DNA of 64,000 nt from Diphasiastrum complanatum. Lineage: Eukaryota > Streptophyta > Lycopodiopsida > Lycopodiales > Lycopodiaceae. Numbering within the stretch: the stretch's first letter is position 1; the number at the start of each line of letters is the position of its first letter. Where the stretch lies: NCBI GenBank assembly GCA_029204225.1, contig CM055099.1, forward strand, positions 63,192,142 through 63,256,141, written 5' to 3'. The notes below the pieces were generated by a model. It was given only the letters and a program-made list of their open reading frames with translations. It ran no database searches and was not told the origin of the DNA. A program made the translations under genes and the position numbers. Positions 35,123 to 45,425 of the stretch are shown piece after piece.

Positions 35123-35668
35123 CTGAGTCAGAGCCAGAGCATTGATTGTGGCTCTGTTGTTTTAGTTTCAGTAGTTTGTCTCTAGCAGACGGTCTACCAT
35201 TGTACTCAGATGATTTTTCACATTATATACAGTGTTTGGCCTACAGTATTTGCTGCACATTGTGCGTATGTCGCTCTGTACATGTGATGCTTTATTTTAT
35301 GTTGAAGAATTCTATGTGCGTGTCTGAATCCTATTTTCATTTAATTTCGTTTGAAGTGAATGCTAGCTTCACATATATGCACCTACATCATGAGCACAGC
35401 AATCACCCCTACACCCCAAACGACATTTCATAAACACATGTAATACATCTGCATTTAAAAAAATTACAGACATTGCATCTTACATGACCAGGCTCGCGTT
35501 GCACAAAAAACAACTATGTATATATTCAACCATTGTATCAGGATAACATCACATATACTGTCATTTTTTTAAGCAGCCATCTAGTTATTTGCTGCACCAT
35601 AAACTGCCGAAAACTACATAGCAACAGTCCGCCACATACGGGTGGACCTCATCTATTCTAAACATCCC
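35123..35668. other. Convergent 3' untranslated region of hAT copy B
   Basis: AT-rich spacer between the two convergent genes. It presumably holds both 3' UTRs and polyadenylation sites. No ORF supported. Confidence 0.5.
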
Positions 35669-36034
35669 TCACTGATCCTCCACCGACTCCTCGCCCTCGT
35701 CTGGTGCATTGTTTTGTCGCTCTTGCTCTGCCTCCCGGTTAGCCCGAGCTGCCTCCTGGTTAGCCCGACGTCTGGCCGCCCTTTCCCTGACCATGATGAG
35801 CTGCCGTCGTGTGAAATTCATTCCGATCTGCTCATCCAGATCCAGCTCGACAGCGGGGACAGGATCCACAGCGGGGGCGGGTGGCTCCGGTTCCGGATTT
35901 CTCTGTCGAGTCTGTCGCAGCATCTCTCGGATATCTGCCTCTTGCTTCCGATGCCTCTCGTTGTGCCTTCGGATATCTTCCTCAAGCTTTCTCCTGGCTT
36001 CGCCCTCGGGCTTCGGTGGTATGCGCTCAGCCAT
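35669..36034 (-). CDS. Second hAT-element gene, small charged protein, copy B
   Basis: ORF of 121 codons from ATG 36034, chosen because MAE plus the following EGEARRKLEED matches the start in copy C. An ATG 14 codons upstream has no counterpart there. The N-terminal half is a likely coiled coil (ARRKLEEDIRRHNERHRKQ), the middle is P/A-rich, and then come LDLDEQIGMNFTRRQLIM and an arginine/alanine/glutamate-rich helix (RERAARRRANQEAARAN). About 98 of 112 aligned residues agree with copy C, with no stop or frameshift in either. I do not recognise the family. The context suggests an accessory protein of the transposon, perhaps binding DNA or the transposase, but this is inference. Confidence 0.6.
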   Translation of the reverse strand: MAERIPPKPEGEARRKLEEDIRRHNERHRKQEADIREMLRQTRQRNPEPEPPAPAVDPVPAVELDLDEQIGMNFTRRQLIMVRERAARRRANQEAARANREAEQERQNNAPDEGEESVEDQ

Positions 36035-36069
36035 CTCGATCGACCTTCTCCTCACAGCACCCTGATCCT

Positions 36070-36440
36070 TGAACACCCTCTCACAGCACCCTGGCTCTCA
36101 AACAGCCTCTCACAGCCTGTCACCGGCTCTCGCTTGCTCTCTCACTGTCTATCACTAGCCCTCTCACAGCCTCTGAAAATGCCGACCACAATGGCATTGT
36201 GAGTGCCTATTTATCCCCACAGCCTGATCGGCCATGTGGATCCCCATCATCCCTCCATGTGCCTCCGTACCTGCCCCCATGTGATGCTCCCCCCTGTGTT
36301 GGTCTCCCATTGGGCCCATGGTCTGCTCACCCACAATGCCCATGTGCCTCTGTACTTGCCCCCATGTGATGCTACCCCCCTGTGTTGGTCTCCCATTGGC
36401 CCCTCGGTCTGCTCACTCGCAGTGCCCATGTGCCATTGCA
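36070..36440 (-). repeat. Subterminal repeats of hAT copy B
   Basis: About 36070-36190 is built of degenerate GTGAGAGG-like units (minus strand). About 36257-36440 holds two copies of an 84-bp unit with CATGTGCCTC and TGCCCCCATGTGATGCT. The same two blocks occur in copy C at 37470-37680 and 37195-37430. Confidence 0.75.
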
Positions 36441-36583
36441 ACAGTCCCCTGCATCATGTACTGTACCCTCTTTTTTTACACCCAGAACCCCCTTTTTTTT
36501 CTTTTTTTTGTCCTTTTTTGGTAGTTAATATGCAAAAAAAAATTACTGAAAATATATTAAAAAATAAAAAAAAATATAAAAAA

Positions 36584-36685
36584 TGGTACCGCCCTGGTAC
36601 CGCGGATCCCAGGGCGGTACCGTATCGGCGGTACCACTGATATGGTACCGGCGGTACCATACCAGCGGTACCAGAGGGTACTATG
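36584..36685. repeat. GGTACC palindrome array at the right end of hAT copy B
   Basis: GGTACC occurs about eight times in about 100 bp, with GCGGATCCCAGGGCGGTACC blocks. It ends at ...CTATG at 36685, the inverted form of the CATAG terminus. These could be transposase binding sites. Confidence 0.7.
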
Positions 36686-36707
36686 ATATATATATATATG
36701 TATATAT

Positions 36708-36925
36708 CATAGGTCCCGCGGATCCCGGTACTGCGGGACCATACTGGTACCGCGGTACCAAATTTTTTATTTTATTTTTTTTACGAAAATAACACGGGAA
36801 AAAAATTTAAATTTTTTTTTTTATTATGGTACCGCCCTAGTAGCGCGGATCCCAGTGCAATACCGTACCGGTGGTACCACTGTTATGGTACCGGCGGTAC
36901 CATAACAGGGTACCATAGGGCACTA

Positions 36926-36927
<2 letters not shown>
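36708..36927. mobile_element. GGTACC-family MITE
   Basis: 220 bp from CATAGGTCCCGCGG to ...GGGCACTATG, lying in (TA)n between hAT copies B and C. Both ends carry several GGTACC palindromes and the core is A/T only. Flanking 8-mers are GTATATAT and ATATATAT. A close relative lies at 43200-43453. It has no coding capacity, and its ends resemble those of the large hAT element, which could mobilise it. Confidence 0.75.

Positions 36928-36965
<38 letters not shown>
36928..36965. repeat. (TA)n microsatellite
   Basis: About 19 TA units between the MITE and the end of hAT copy C. Confidence 0.95.
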
Positions 36966-36972
<7 letters not shown>

Positions 36973-37194
36973 CCATAGTGGCACGTGGTACCGCCATTAT
37001 GGTACCGCGGTACCATAATGGTGGTACCGCGGTTATGGTGCCGCCCTCAGACCAGCGGTACCAGGGCGGCGCCACAAAAATAATATTTTTTATTATTTAA
37101 AAAAAAAAAAAACCCTTTTAACAGGCTAAAACTAGGTAAAAACTAAGATGTTACTGTACATGGGGATTGTACTGGGGGCACTGTGGGAGAGCGG

Positions 37195-37430
37195 ACCCAA
37201 TTGGAGTGCAGCATGTGGGGGAGCAATACATGGGGCAGGTACAGTAGCACATGGGCACTGTGGAGGACCAGACCATGGACTCAATCGGAGTGCAGCATGT
37301 GGGGGAGCAATACATCCGGACAGGTACACTGTCACATGGGCACTGTGGAGGAGCAGACCATGGACCCAATCGCAGTGCAACATGTGGGGGATCAGCACAT
37401 GGGGCAGGTACAGTAGCACATGGGATCCTC
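37195..37430 (+). repeat. 83-bp subterminal tandem repeats of hAT copy C
   Basis: About three copies of an 83-bp unit containing GTGCAGCATGTGGGGGAGC and GTAGCACATGGGCACTGTGG. The last unit is interrupted near 37430. Homologous to the 84-bp unit of copy B. Confidence 0.85.
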
Positions 37431-37469
37431 AACAAAAGCAAATTGGGAAACAGGCTGTGGGGTTAAATA

Positions 37470-37680
37470 GGCACTCACGAGACAGTGAGAGAGCCAGTGA
37501 GAGGGGGTGAGAGGCATTGTGAGAAGCTGTGAGGGAGAGCTAGTGGGAGGCTGTGAGAGAGAGGCATTGTGAGAGGCTGTGTGACAGACCGAGTGAGAGG
37601 CTGTGAGAGGGGGGCTGTGAGAGAGCCAGTGAGAGCCATTGAGAGTCTGTGAGAGGCTGTGAGGGTCATTTCGAGCAACA
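37470..37680 (+). repeat. GTGAGAGG-type degenerate repeats of hAT copy C
   Basis: Irregular 8- to 18-bp units such as GAGAGCCAGTGAGAG and GAGGCATTGTGAGAGGCTGT, upstream of the small gene. It may be its promoter or leader region. Confidence 0.75.
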
Positions 37681-37692
37681 GGGTGTCGTGAG

Positions 37693-38037
37693 ATGGCGGA
37701 GGGCGAAGCCAGGAGGAAGCTCGAGGAAGATGTCCGAAGGCACAACGAAAGGCATCGGAAGCAAGAAGCAGACATTGCAGAGATGCTGCGAGAGACTCGG
37801 CAGAGACACCCAGAGCTGCAGATCCCCGCCCCCGCTGTGGCCCCCGCCCCCGCTGTCGAGCTGGATTTGGATGAGCAGATTGGAATGAACTTCACACGAC
37901 GGCAGCTCATCATGGTCAGGGAAAGGGCTGCCCGCCGTCGGGCTGACCAGGAGGCAGCTCGGGCTAACTGGGAGGCAGAGCGAGAGCGACAGAACAATGC
38001 ACCTGACGGGGGCGAGGAGTCTGTGGAGGATCCGTAG
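37693..38037 (+). CDS. Second hAT-element gene, small charged protein, copy C
   Basis: ORF of 114 codons, open, starting MAEGEARRKLEED. It is homologous to 36034-35669 in copy B but lacks seven residues near the N-terminus (RIPPKP region). It has the same plan: charged coiled coil, P/A-rich hinge (PAPAVAPAPAVE), then LDLDEQIGMNFTRRQLIMVRE and an Arg/Ala/Glu helix ending GEESVEDP. The conserved block from EQIG to AARRRA is identical in both copies. Net charge is mixed, with no cysteine or histidine pattern for a zinc finger and no Myb signature as in the second gene of PIF/Harbinger elements. Function unknown. Position and convergent orientation inside the element are the only context. Confidence 0.62.
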   Translation: MAEGEARRKLEEDVRRHNERHRKQEADIAEMLRETRQRHPELQIPAPAVAPAPAVELDLDEQIGMNFTRRQLIMVRERAARRRADQEAARANWEAERERQNNAPDGGEESVEDP

Positions 38038-38536
38038 AAATGTTTAGCATAGATGGGGTCTAGCCGTATGTGGCTGACTGTTGTTATTTAATGTTCATCA
38101 GTAGATGAGGCAGTATTTAGTGTCTGGCATGGTGTAAAGAACAGCCCCAGCCGTATGCGGCGGGAATACGTATTGTAGTTTTGATACATCTGTTGAATTA
38201 ATGTACGGTGTGTTTTTTGTGCAATGCGTGCCTTGTGTATTGCAATCTGATGTATGTGATTATGAAATGCTATCAGGGGGATTGTATTTTTGTGTTCTGC
38301 ATATGCTCTCAAACTCTGTACTGAAAACTAATTGAAAACACGCACACACCATTTGAAGTAAAACTGCAAGTAGAACATCACAATTACAAATTGACAAATA
38401 CACATTGTGTAGTGAATAGAATATGTCCAACACCAAATATAATATGAAAAATGGTCTGAATACAGTGTTCGACCATCTGGCCGCCAAACATGGAACATGA
38501 TATCAAACTGCTAAAAATAAAATGACGGAGCTACAA
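38038..38536. other. Convergent 3' untranslated region of hAT copy C
   Basis: AT-rich spacer between the small gene and the transposase gene, with no supported ORF. Confidence 0.5.
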
Positions 38537-41500
38537 TCAATGCTCTGCCTCAAACTCAGATGAATGCTCCGGAGACAACTCAGGGCCCCGAACTGACTCT
38601 CGCAACTGATATCTATGTCTGTCTGGTACTGGCATGGGCTGTGTATCCGAGGGGGAAGAGTCGTCATCCTCATCCTCCCAATCTGCCTCCCCATCAGCCC
38701 CCAAGCAGGCTAAACCAACAACACCTGCTGCAGCTGGCTGTAATACAGCACCTTTACCAGCAACTGGAGCCCTGCGAGGTCGTCCTCTCTTCCCTGGCAG
38801 TTTCTGTGCCCTGCCTTTCTTGTTCAGTGCACCCTTGGGCCTTCCTGGCCTCTTGCGGACGAGGGGAGCCGTCAATGCCTCATCACCCCCATGCAGATCA
38901 CCTGGCTGACTAGGCTGAGCCCAAGCTGCGGCCGGCTGGGATAGAGTAGCCAAAGATGGGTGTCCCTGTGCAGCCGATAGTGGAGGATAGGTCCGAGGAG
39001 TGTGTGCCCGTGGGCCTGCTGCTGGTGGAGGAACTAGATGTGGAGGGGCCGTCCCTGTAGGAGGCAAGTACAGTGGCGATAAGTACTGAAAGGGGCGCTG
39101 TGGTGGACGGTACTGGTACATCCTGGGTGCTGCCAAAGGAGGAGGATGTGCTGTGGGTGCTGCCAAAGGAGGAGCCGGTGCCGCGGGTGTTGCCAATGGA
39201 GGAGGATTTGCCGTGGGTGCTGCCACTGGAGGAGCGTCTGTAGATGTGGGTGCTGCAAGAGAAGACCTGGGCACATATGGTGGCCTGCCATGGAGACCTG
39301 CTGTTGCAAAAGTGGATGGCGATGAAGGGGCTGCAGGCCTCAACGGTATCGGTGGCACTGGAGGTGCTGTGCGGCGCACATACACCCTCTGAGGAACTGC
39401 AGGAACTGCAGGCACCTCGTGTAGCTGCTCTGGCTGAGACTCTGTGTAGGGCATGCTGGCTAGAGAGGATGGGGGTGCCCTGACGCTCGGCATCTGCTGG
39501 GCCTCTGAATCCAAGTCTGCAATCAAGTCGTCCAGCTGGGCATCCGAATACAAATGGTCTGGGCTCTGGGACTCATCATGAGCACCATCCTCGGGAACAT
39601 CCCGTGCCTCATCCTGTGCACCATGCGGACTCGGCATGGCCTCCCAATCGGTACAATCAAAGTCATCTGGTGACTCCTCTGGTGTGCTGTCATAGAAATG
39701 CCTATGGCTCTGTGATGCACGCTTCCAAGCAGCTGCGGAAGGTAAACCCAAATTAGTCTGCCCCCTATCAAGAGCCTCCTCCATCATATCAACATAAGAA
39801 GGTATGCCACTGGCCCCCCCTGTGTGCCCTGCCCGTCTCCCGGTATAATCTGCGGCATGTGTCCCACCTCTACCACGTGATGCACCTATGACCCCTGCTC
39901 TAGGCGTGTGCCCAACACCTGTATCATATGCCTCATCCCGCTCTGATCTGGCGAACACAACCCGAATAGGCTCATCCTCATCCTGATCATCCTCTGACAC
40001 TGGCTCATCTGCCTCGTACAATGGGGGCACTCTGTGCTCAAGCCCAAGCTCTCTCTCTCTCATCTCGGCAAGCTCCCTCTCTCTCTCTGCCATCAACTGT
40101 GTGCCCAGGTCATCTGTAGGCATGGGATGGGTGCTGTCCGTAGGCAAGTCAACCTGGCGCTCCAAATCGGATATCTTCGTCTGCAAGGTTTAAGATTGGC
40201 ATGTCAGAGAAACAACTCTATCAAGAAATGAAACCAACATACCAGGAGTCAACCAACGTGCTATGAAAGGTTAGCTTATCACCTGCAATGCGCTCGTAAT
40301 GGTCGGAAGTCTCCTGGCGAGACGTGCGTTGGTGCTACAGAACACCAACCGCTCCAACTGACTCACTGACAACCGGTTTCTTCTCCTCGTGTGAATGAGT
40401 GCCCATGTGCTCCAATTACGCTCACACACGGAGGCAGCACAATCCTGTGGTGCGTGCATTGAAATACTTCAGCACATTGTCTTCAACGAAACACAACAAT
40501 GGAGGATAAAATGAGATGCATACCTGAGAAAGGACATGCAGTGCAAGATGCTGTATAGATGGGTATGTGCTACCGAACATGGTCCACCAGGTAATGGGTA
40601 GCTACCTCCTCTCTGGATCCTGAGCAACCGGGTGGCCGAATGTGCCCATGCCGAAACGAAATGCAGCGAGCTCCTCCATGAGCCTGATAGGATCCAAACC
40701 TATGTGTGGACCCACCCTGTGAATGTACTGAAGCCAATCAGCCTCGAGCTCCCTGTCTGCGATCTGTGTCGGAGAGAGGAAGAGGGGATGCAGCATGTGT
40801 GCAACGTTGTGGATACTCCTGTGGAAGTAGTTCCACCGCGTCTCCCAGATGAACTTCAGCTCTGTCATCCTGCAGGTGAGAGGCATGTGGTTTAGGGCAT
40901 TACGAAAAAACGTAACATCGACAGAAAAACAAACTAGCAAACACTGAAAAGATAAAGAACAATTACAACACTGTACCGCTTACCTCTCTGGCTGCAAGAT
41001 GGGCAGCTGCAGGAACTGTCCAATCCGGTCCATGAGCTCATATACCAGTCCAAGTGTCGACCCCTCGCTGTCAGCCATGCGGAGCACAATGTAAAGTGGT
41101 CGAAGCAGTCCTGACAATGTCTGTGCATCCCTCCAAAACTGGTCCCCCTCACCGTGGAAGAAAAGTGCTCCCCATCCTCAGTGCGCGGAAATGTACTGGC
41201 ACACCAAAGATCACTGGCAACCATCTGTAGAAGCTGCGCCCTGCACCTGATCAGACGGTCGATGACCACCAAGTCGAATGCAAAGCGTGTGGGGGCTGGC
41301 TTACGGAGGTCTAGATGGCTGAACACCCGGAACATGGCAAGAACACGCCTCTTCCTCGTGACAAAAGTCACCAGGAAGAGGGCCTCACGGACGATGGCTC
41401 TAACCCAGGGAAGTGCACCTATGTCCCCCATCAGAAGGTCTATGCCGTGCGTGGCACAGGGGGTATGAACAATGTGAGGGAACTCGGCCTCTAGCAGTAC

Positions 41501-42798
41501 ACCCATCTGAATGCAGTTCGTGGCATTGTCCGTCACCACTGTGATGACATGCTGTGGGTCTATGGTGCCCTCAAAAACTGTGTGCCCATGCAGCTGGAGA
41601 CCAGTATGTTGAGGATCGGCCTTCTCCTGACATCAGTCCAGCCATCGGACATGATGCTGCAACCGTAAGTGGCCCAGTGGCGACGTAGAGGCTCCACCTC
41701 TCTAGACAGTGACTCGACCCTATCCCTCAGCATGTGTGTGCGGACAACCTCTGAACTAGGGACTCTCCAGCTAGGGCTGACAGACTATGCAAGGCGGAAG
41801 GCCCTTCTGAAGGGCTCGGAGTCGGTGATGGCAAATGGAAGGTTCAGCTCATAAATCAGGCTGGCCACGGCCTGTGTGGCCTCTCTATCCATGTGCGGCT
41901 GATGCGCGCCGCGAATGCTCTGCTGCCTAAGAACTCTCCCAGCTGGGCGACGGGTAGCGGACCTCCAGCACGGTGCACCAAACGTGACGGGAACGGATGA
42001 TGACGCGACAGCCTGGGCACTAGTGGATGCATCAGCTGTAGACGTGGAATGGGGAGAGTGGGATGCACTGGCCGGGATGGGTGCAGCAGCGTAAGTGGGG
42101 TACACTAGTGGAGGGTGGACATCTGGCATGGGATACGAAAACTGCTGGGTAGGGTGGTCATCCGGATGTGAAGGGAGGGAGGAAGGGATCTCCTCAACAT
42201 CCTGGAAGGCCTCGTCACTGGCATCCGGGGCCTGCTCCTGCTCGGGAGGCGGAGAGTCCATGAGAAAGTCGTAAACTGGGGGAGTGCGAGCAACAGTAGG
42301 TGGTGGTGGAACCACAGTGGCAACTGGCGGACGCGGTGGGACAGGATCCACCGGAATGAGTGCAGATGGGGGTGCGTGAGGCGGAACTTTCTGAGAGGGA
42401 CGAGGGGTAAAGGGACTGGACGAGGATGCACTCCCTCTCCTCGTGCGTGCCAGCCAAGCAGGCAGCAACTCGGGGTCAACCACATAAGGAGTGGTGCAAA
42501 ACCGAAGAACACCCTCCGAAATGGTGTTCTCCCCCGCCACAAGACGTGGCCCGTAGGTATCCAAAAGTCGCTGCCTGACGGGAACGGACATGCTGGCACA
42601 GGGGGCAGCATTCAGTGTGCCACCATCTCTCGCGCATGCGCCTAGTAGGTGACCTTTAAGGCGAGTGAGGGTGGCAACGAACTCTGTCAGGCAATATCGA
42701 CAGCGCACTATCCTTGCACCGGACTTGTTAGACTTGTCGGGAACCCGCCTGACAATGTCCACCTCGTCCCACAGATCGGCAAGGTTGGAATGCACCAT
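38537..42798 (-). pseudogene. hAT transposase with AT-hook tail, copy C
   Basis: The most complete copy. Exons on the minus strand: 42798-40984, 40869-40524, 40444-40283 and 40180-38537. All introns are GT-AG and the first is 114 bp as in copy B. Exon 1 starts MVHSNLADLWDEVD, with a BED finger (CRYCLTEF...KGHLLGAC) and the DUF659 core. Exon 3 carries the dimerisation block. Exon 4 is open for about 545 codons: acidic, then P/A-rich with repeated AAPT(A/S)xPPP units, then AT-hooks (KRPGRPKG, KRGRPRRA). The summed exons give about 1,340 codons undamaged, about twice a usual hAT transposase. Lesions are TAG at 41785-41787, loss of about 73 bp near 41570 in the core, and TAG at 40602-40604. Usual role: DNA cut-and-paste at the terminal repeats in the nucleus. 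Confidence 0.85.
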
Positions 42799-43187
42799 CT
42801 CTGTAGAAAGGACTGGAGAAAGAAGGCAGAGATCTCTGTGGGTGCGATAGGAGTTGGAAGGCTTGAAAAAACCAGAATAAAGGCCGAAATAGCAATAGCA
42901 GGGGAGGACGCGATCAGTGCAATGCGAAGACAGCCGGGAGGGCGCGGATAGTAGGGTGATGGGCGGACAACAGGGAGGGCGTGGACAGCAGGGAGGGCCC
43001 GGACAGTAGGGCGACGGGCAGGGAGAGAGATGAAGCGAGGGGGGGGGATTAGGTTAAAAAAAAGTACAGTAATATATTAAATATTAAAAAATATTATATA
43101 CTAAAAAATAATATATATTGTGGTACCGCGGATCAGTATGGATCCGCGGTACCGGGATCCGCGGATCCTGGTACCGCTGGATCTATG
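42799..43187 (-). promoter_or_regulatory. 5' region and GGTACC terminal array of hAT copy C
   Basis: Between the transposase ATG and the element end lie a GC-rich stretch with GGACAGTAGGG and GGACAACAGGG-like units (42950-43015), an A/T block and the terminal palindromes GGTACCGCGGATC. The promoter presumably lies here. No TATA box was assigned. Confidence 0.5.
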
Positions 43188-43199
43188 ATATATACACAC

Positions 43200-43453
43200 C
43201 ATAGGTCCCGCGGTATCGGGTACCGCAGATCCCGGTACCGCGGGACCATACTGGTACCGCGGTACCAAAACAGTCCCGCGGTACCAAAGATTTTTTTTTT
43301 TTTTTTTTACGAAAATAACACGAGAAAAAATATTAAATTTTTTATTTATTTATTATGGTACCGCCTTGGTATGGCGGATCCCAGGGCGGTACCGTACCGG
43401 CGGTACCACTGTTATGGTACCGGCGGTACCATAACAGCGGTACCACAGGGATG
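43200..43453. mobile_element. GGTACC-family MITE with perfect 8-bp duplication
   Basis: 254 bp from CATAGGTCCCGCGG to ...GGTACCACAGGGATG. The 8-bp duplication ATACACAC lies at 43192-43199 and 43454-43461, which assigns it to the hAT superfamily. Both ends carry many GGTACC palindromes around an A/T core that includes a CGAAAATAACACG(A/G)GAAAAAA segment shared with 36708-36927. It is non-coding. Confidence 0.88.
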
Positions 43454-43501
43454 ATACACACACAATGATACATATATATGCATGTACACATATATTTACA
43501 T

Positions 43502-43811
43502 CAGACATGAGGGTCCAGGCCGTTTTGCCCGCGTCCGTGTCCGGCGTCTGGACCCGGACACGTCCGACCCCCGGACGCGGGGTCGGACGCGTCTATTTTT
43601 CACTATTATTATTTTTTTTAAATTATTTTTTTTCAAAAAAATAAAAAGACAGATGCGTCCAGGGGCCCGGACGCACGTGGTCGGGGGTCCGGACGCAATT
43701 TTTTTTTTTAAATTTTGTTTTTAAAAACAAATTAATTCAAAAAAAAAAAAAATCGGATGCGTCCGGACGCGGACGCGGACGCACGTCTGCGTCCACCATC
43801 CGCTTCCTTAG
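43502..43811. mobile_element. GTCCGGAC-family MITE with perfect 8-bp duplication
   Basis: 310 bp flanked by ATTTACAT at 43494-43501 and 43812-43819. The two ends and the middle are dense in GGACGC, GCGTCCGGACGC and related palindromes, separated by A/T-only stretches. The terminal inverted repeat itself is weak (CAGACATGAGGG against CTAAGGAAGCGG). The 8-bp duplication suggests hAT. It is non-coding. Confidence 0.78.
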
Positions 43812-43840
43812 ATTTACATATATGCATATTACATATGTAT

Positions 43841-44253
43841 CATAGTTGCCCAAAATCGCGATTCTGGGAAAAAAACATTTCCAGAAAAGCGATTCTCAGA
43901 ATCGCAATTCTGGGCACAGAATCATTGAGGGAAAAAAACAGATTATGTATATTTTTTTGCCCTAAACTGGACCTAAACAGGGATTAATACACCTAAACTG
44001 GACTATATTGTAACTGAAACATTCTGCAACCTACATAATTGTACTGCCCAGACCAGAAACACGTTCAGGACCGTGTTTCTGGAATGGTCGTGCAACTATG
44101 GAACTTATATCTATATATATCAACATGATTTAAGTCTAGTTTAGTGCAATTTTAGGGAAAAAACTATATATATTCAGTTTGTTTTTTGGCATGATTCTGC
44201 TCCCAAAATGCGTTTCTGGGAACATTTTAGAAACACGTTTCTGGGCAACTATG
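43841..44253. mobile_element. CATAGTTGCCCA MITE, possibly compound
   Basis: Starts CATAGTTGCCCAAAATCGCGATTCTGGG and ends, inverted, CATAGTTGCCCAGAAACG at 44253. Another inverted end (GTGCAACTATG) lies at 44100, so two elements may be nested or joined. Inner motifs are CGATTCT/AGAATCG and GAAACACGTTTC. No clean duplication was seen. A related fragment lies at about 56688. Confidence 0.65.
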
Positions 44254-45425
44254 ATGCATATGTATATAATATTATGCATACGTATATGTATATATGTGTG
44301 CATAATTTTATATACATATGTAATATGAACACACAACATCACATGTATGACATCGCATCAAGGATGATACACAAACAATATAATGCTACTAGGATGTGTG
44401 AATGATAAGTTGAACTGTATCAAGCTATATGCATCACCAAGAATACTGAAAGAAGCCATTATGATGAGCCAATGGTTATGGATCAAGACTGGCACATAAA
44501 GGTATCACTATGAATGTCATGGCATGAACTCTGCAATACTGGTCAGGCATATATACACAGTGCTGCTGTGATGTAGGCCAAGTCATTGTATTGGTGATTC
44601 TAGAACCCCATCGAGCCTCAAACTTCACACCAATGACCACCATGTCGCTTACAATTTAGTATAATTATCTTGGCCTCGAACAGGCCAACATTGTGTCTGT
44701 TGCATATGCATTTCAATTGATAACTACAAGATCCCAAGCTGTTCAAAGGGGCAATGGCTACTAAAGAGCCCAAATATCATTCAGTAGTTACATTCCATGC
44801 TAGTTATGTCGACCAGGAATGCCATGTAGTAGTAGAATGAATGGATCTAGTGGTGCACAAACATCCTTTGTGAGAACCATTTACAGTAAAGGAATGGCAA
44901 TTAACATCATCACAATTGGTTCAAATGCAACTGATGGCTAACTTCCTAAAATTGACTGGACCATGAGAAAATTCTTCTTTACTATGTAGAAGAATTCTTA
45001 TTTCTCTGCAAGAAAGTGTTTTTATGAGTAGAAGTTTTAAAAAGCATAGGTGTGAACTTGGTTGACAACTTATGTTGTATGATGTTCAAGGGCCATCAGA
45101 GGTTGAAATCACGCTTACATTATCATAAATTGTTGGAATGAATGCCTTATCAGCTCATTGCATGGCTGTTTAACTGTCACTTTGTACCATCCAACTTTGT
45201 AAACTTACTAGCTTTTACATAGGCTGCTTCGATTGAGAGCATATGGTGATCATTATCAATAATACTTGTGGCATTGTATTTATGATGTGAATATGTCCTT
45301 GGTTTGATGAAGTTTTGGGGAAATTTCAGCATTGCACTATCTATACAAGATATTTGTACTGGCTTTTGGCAAGTACCTCTTTGGCTAAAAGCTGAAATAC
45401 TGATGGGCAAAATTCAATGATTTAG
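44254..45425. other. Upstream sequence of the C78 peptidase gene; no exon assigned
   Basis: AT-rich. The peptidase gene must have at least one upstream exon with its start codon, but none could be identified here with confidence. Confidence 0.4.

Larger units (their letters stand above)
31050..36685 (+). mobile_element. hAT element copy B (5' truncated)
   Basis: Transposase gene in sense, then a convergent small gene, subterminal tandem repeats and a GGTACC-rich right end finishing ...GGGTACTATG at 36685 beside a (TA)n tract. The left end and the first part of exon 1 are missing. Copy C is the same element in opposite orientation from 36974, so B and C form a tail-to-tail inverted pair. Confidence 0.85.
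36974..43187 (-). mobile_element. hAT element copy C, complete ends, 6.2 kb
   Basis: Both ends are present. The left end is CATAGTGGCACGTGGTACC from 36974. The right end, inverted, is CATAGATCCAGCGGTACC and finishes at 43187. Flanking 8-mers ACATATAC (36966-36973) and ATATATAC (43188-43195) match at seven of eight, the duplication length of the hAT superfamily. Each end has an array of GGTACC/GGATCC palindromes, then an A/T-rich block. Inside are the small gene (plus) and the transposase gene (minus), convergent. The structure is full-length but the transposase has lesions. Confidence 0.88.

Noticed and set aside
36584-37075. GGTACC arrays considered as a CRISPR-like or satellite array
   Set aside because: Unit spacing is irregular, the motif is a short palindrome, and the blocks coincide with transposon ends. 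The window is eukaryotic.
44407-44502. Possible upstream exon of the C78 gene reading ...HYDEPMVMDQDWHIK before AAG|GTATCA
   Set aside because: Open in phase with the next exon, but short, without a start codon, a clear acceptor or recognisable homology.
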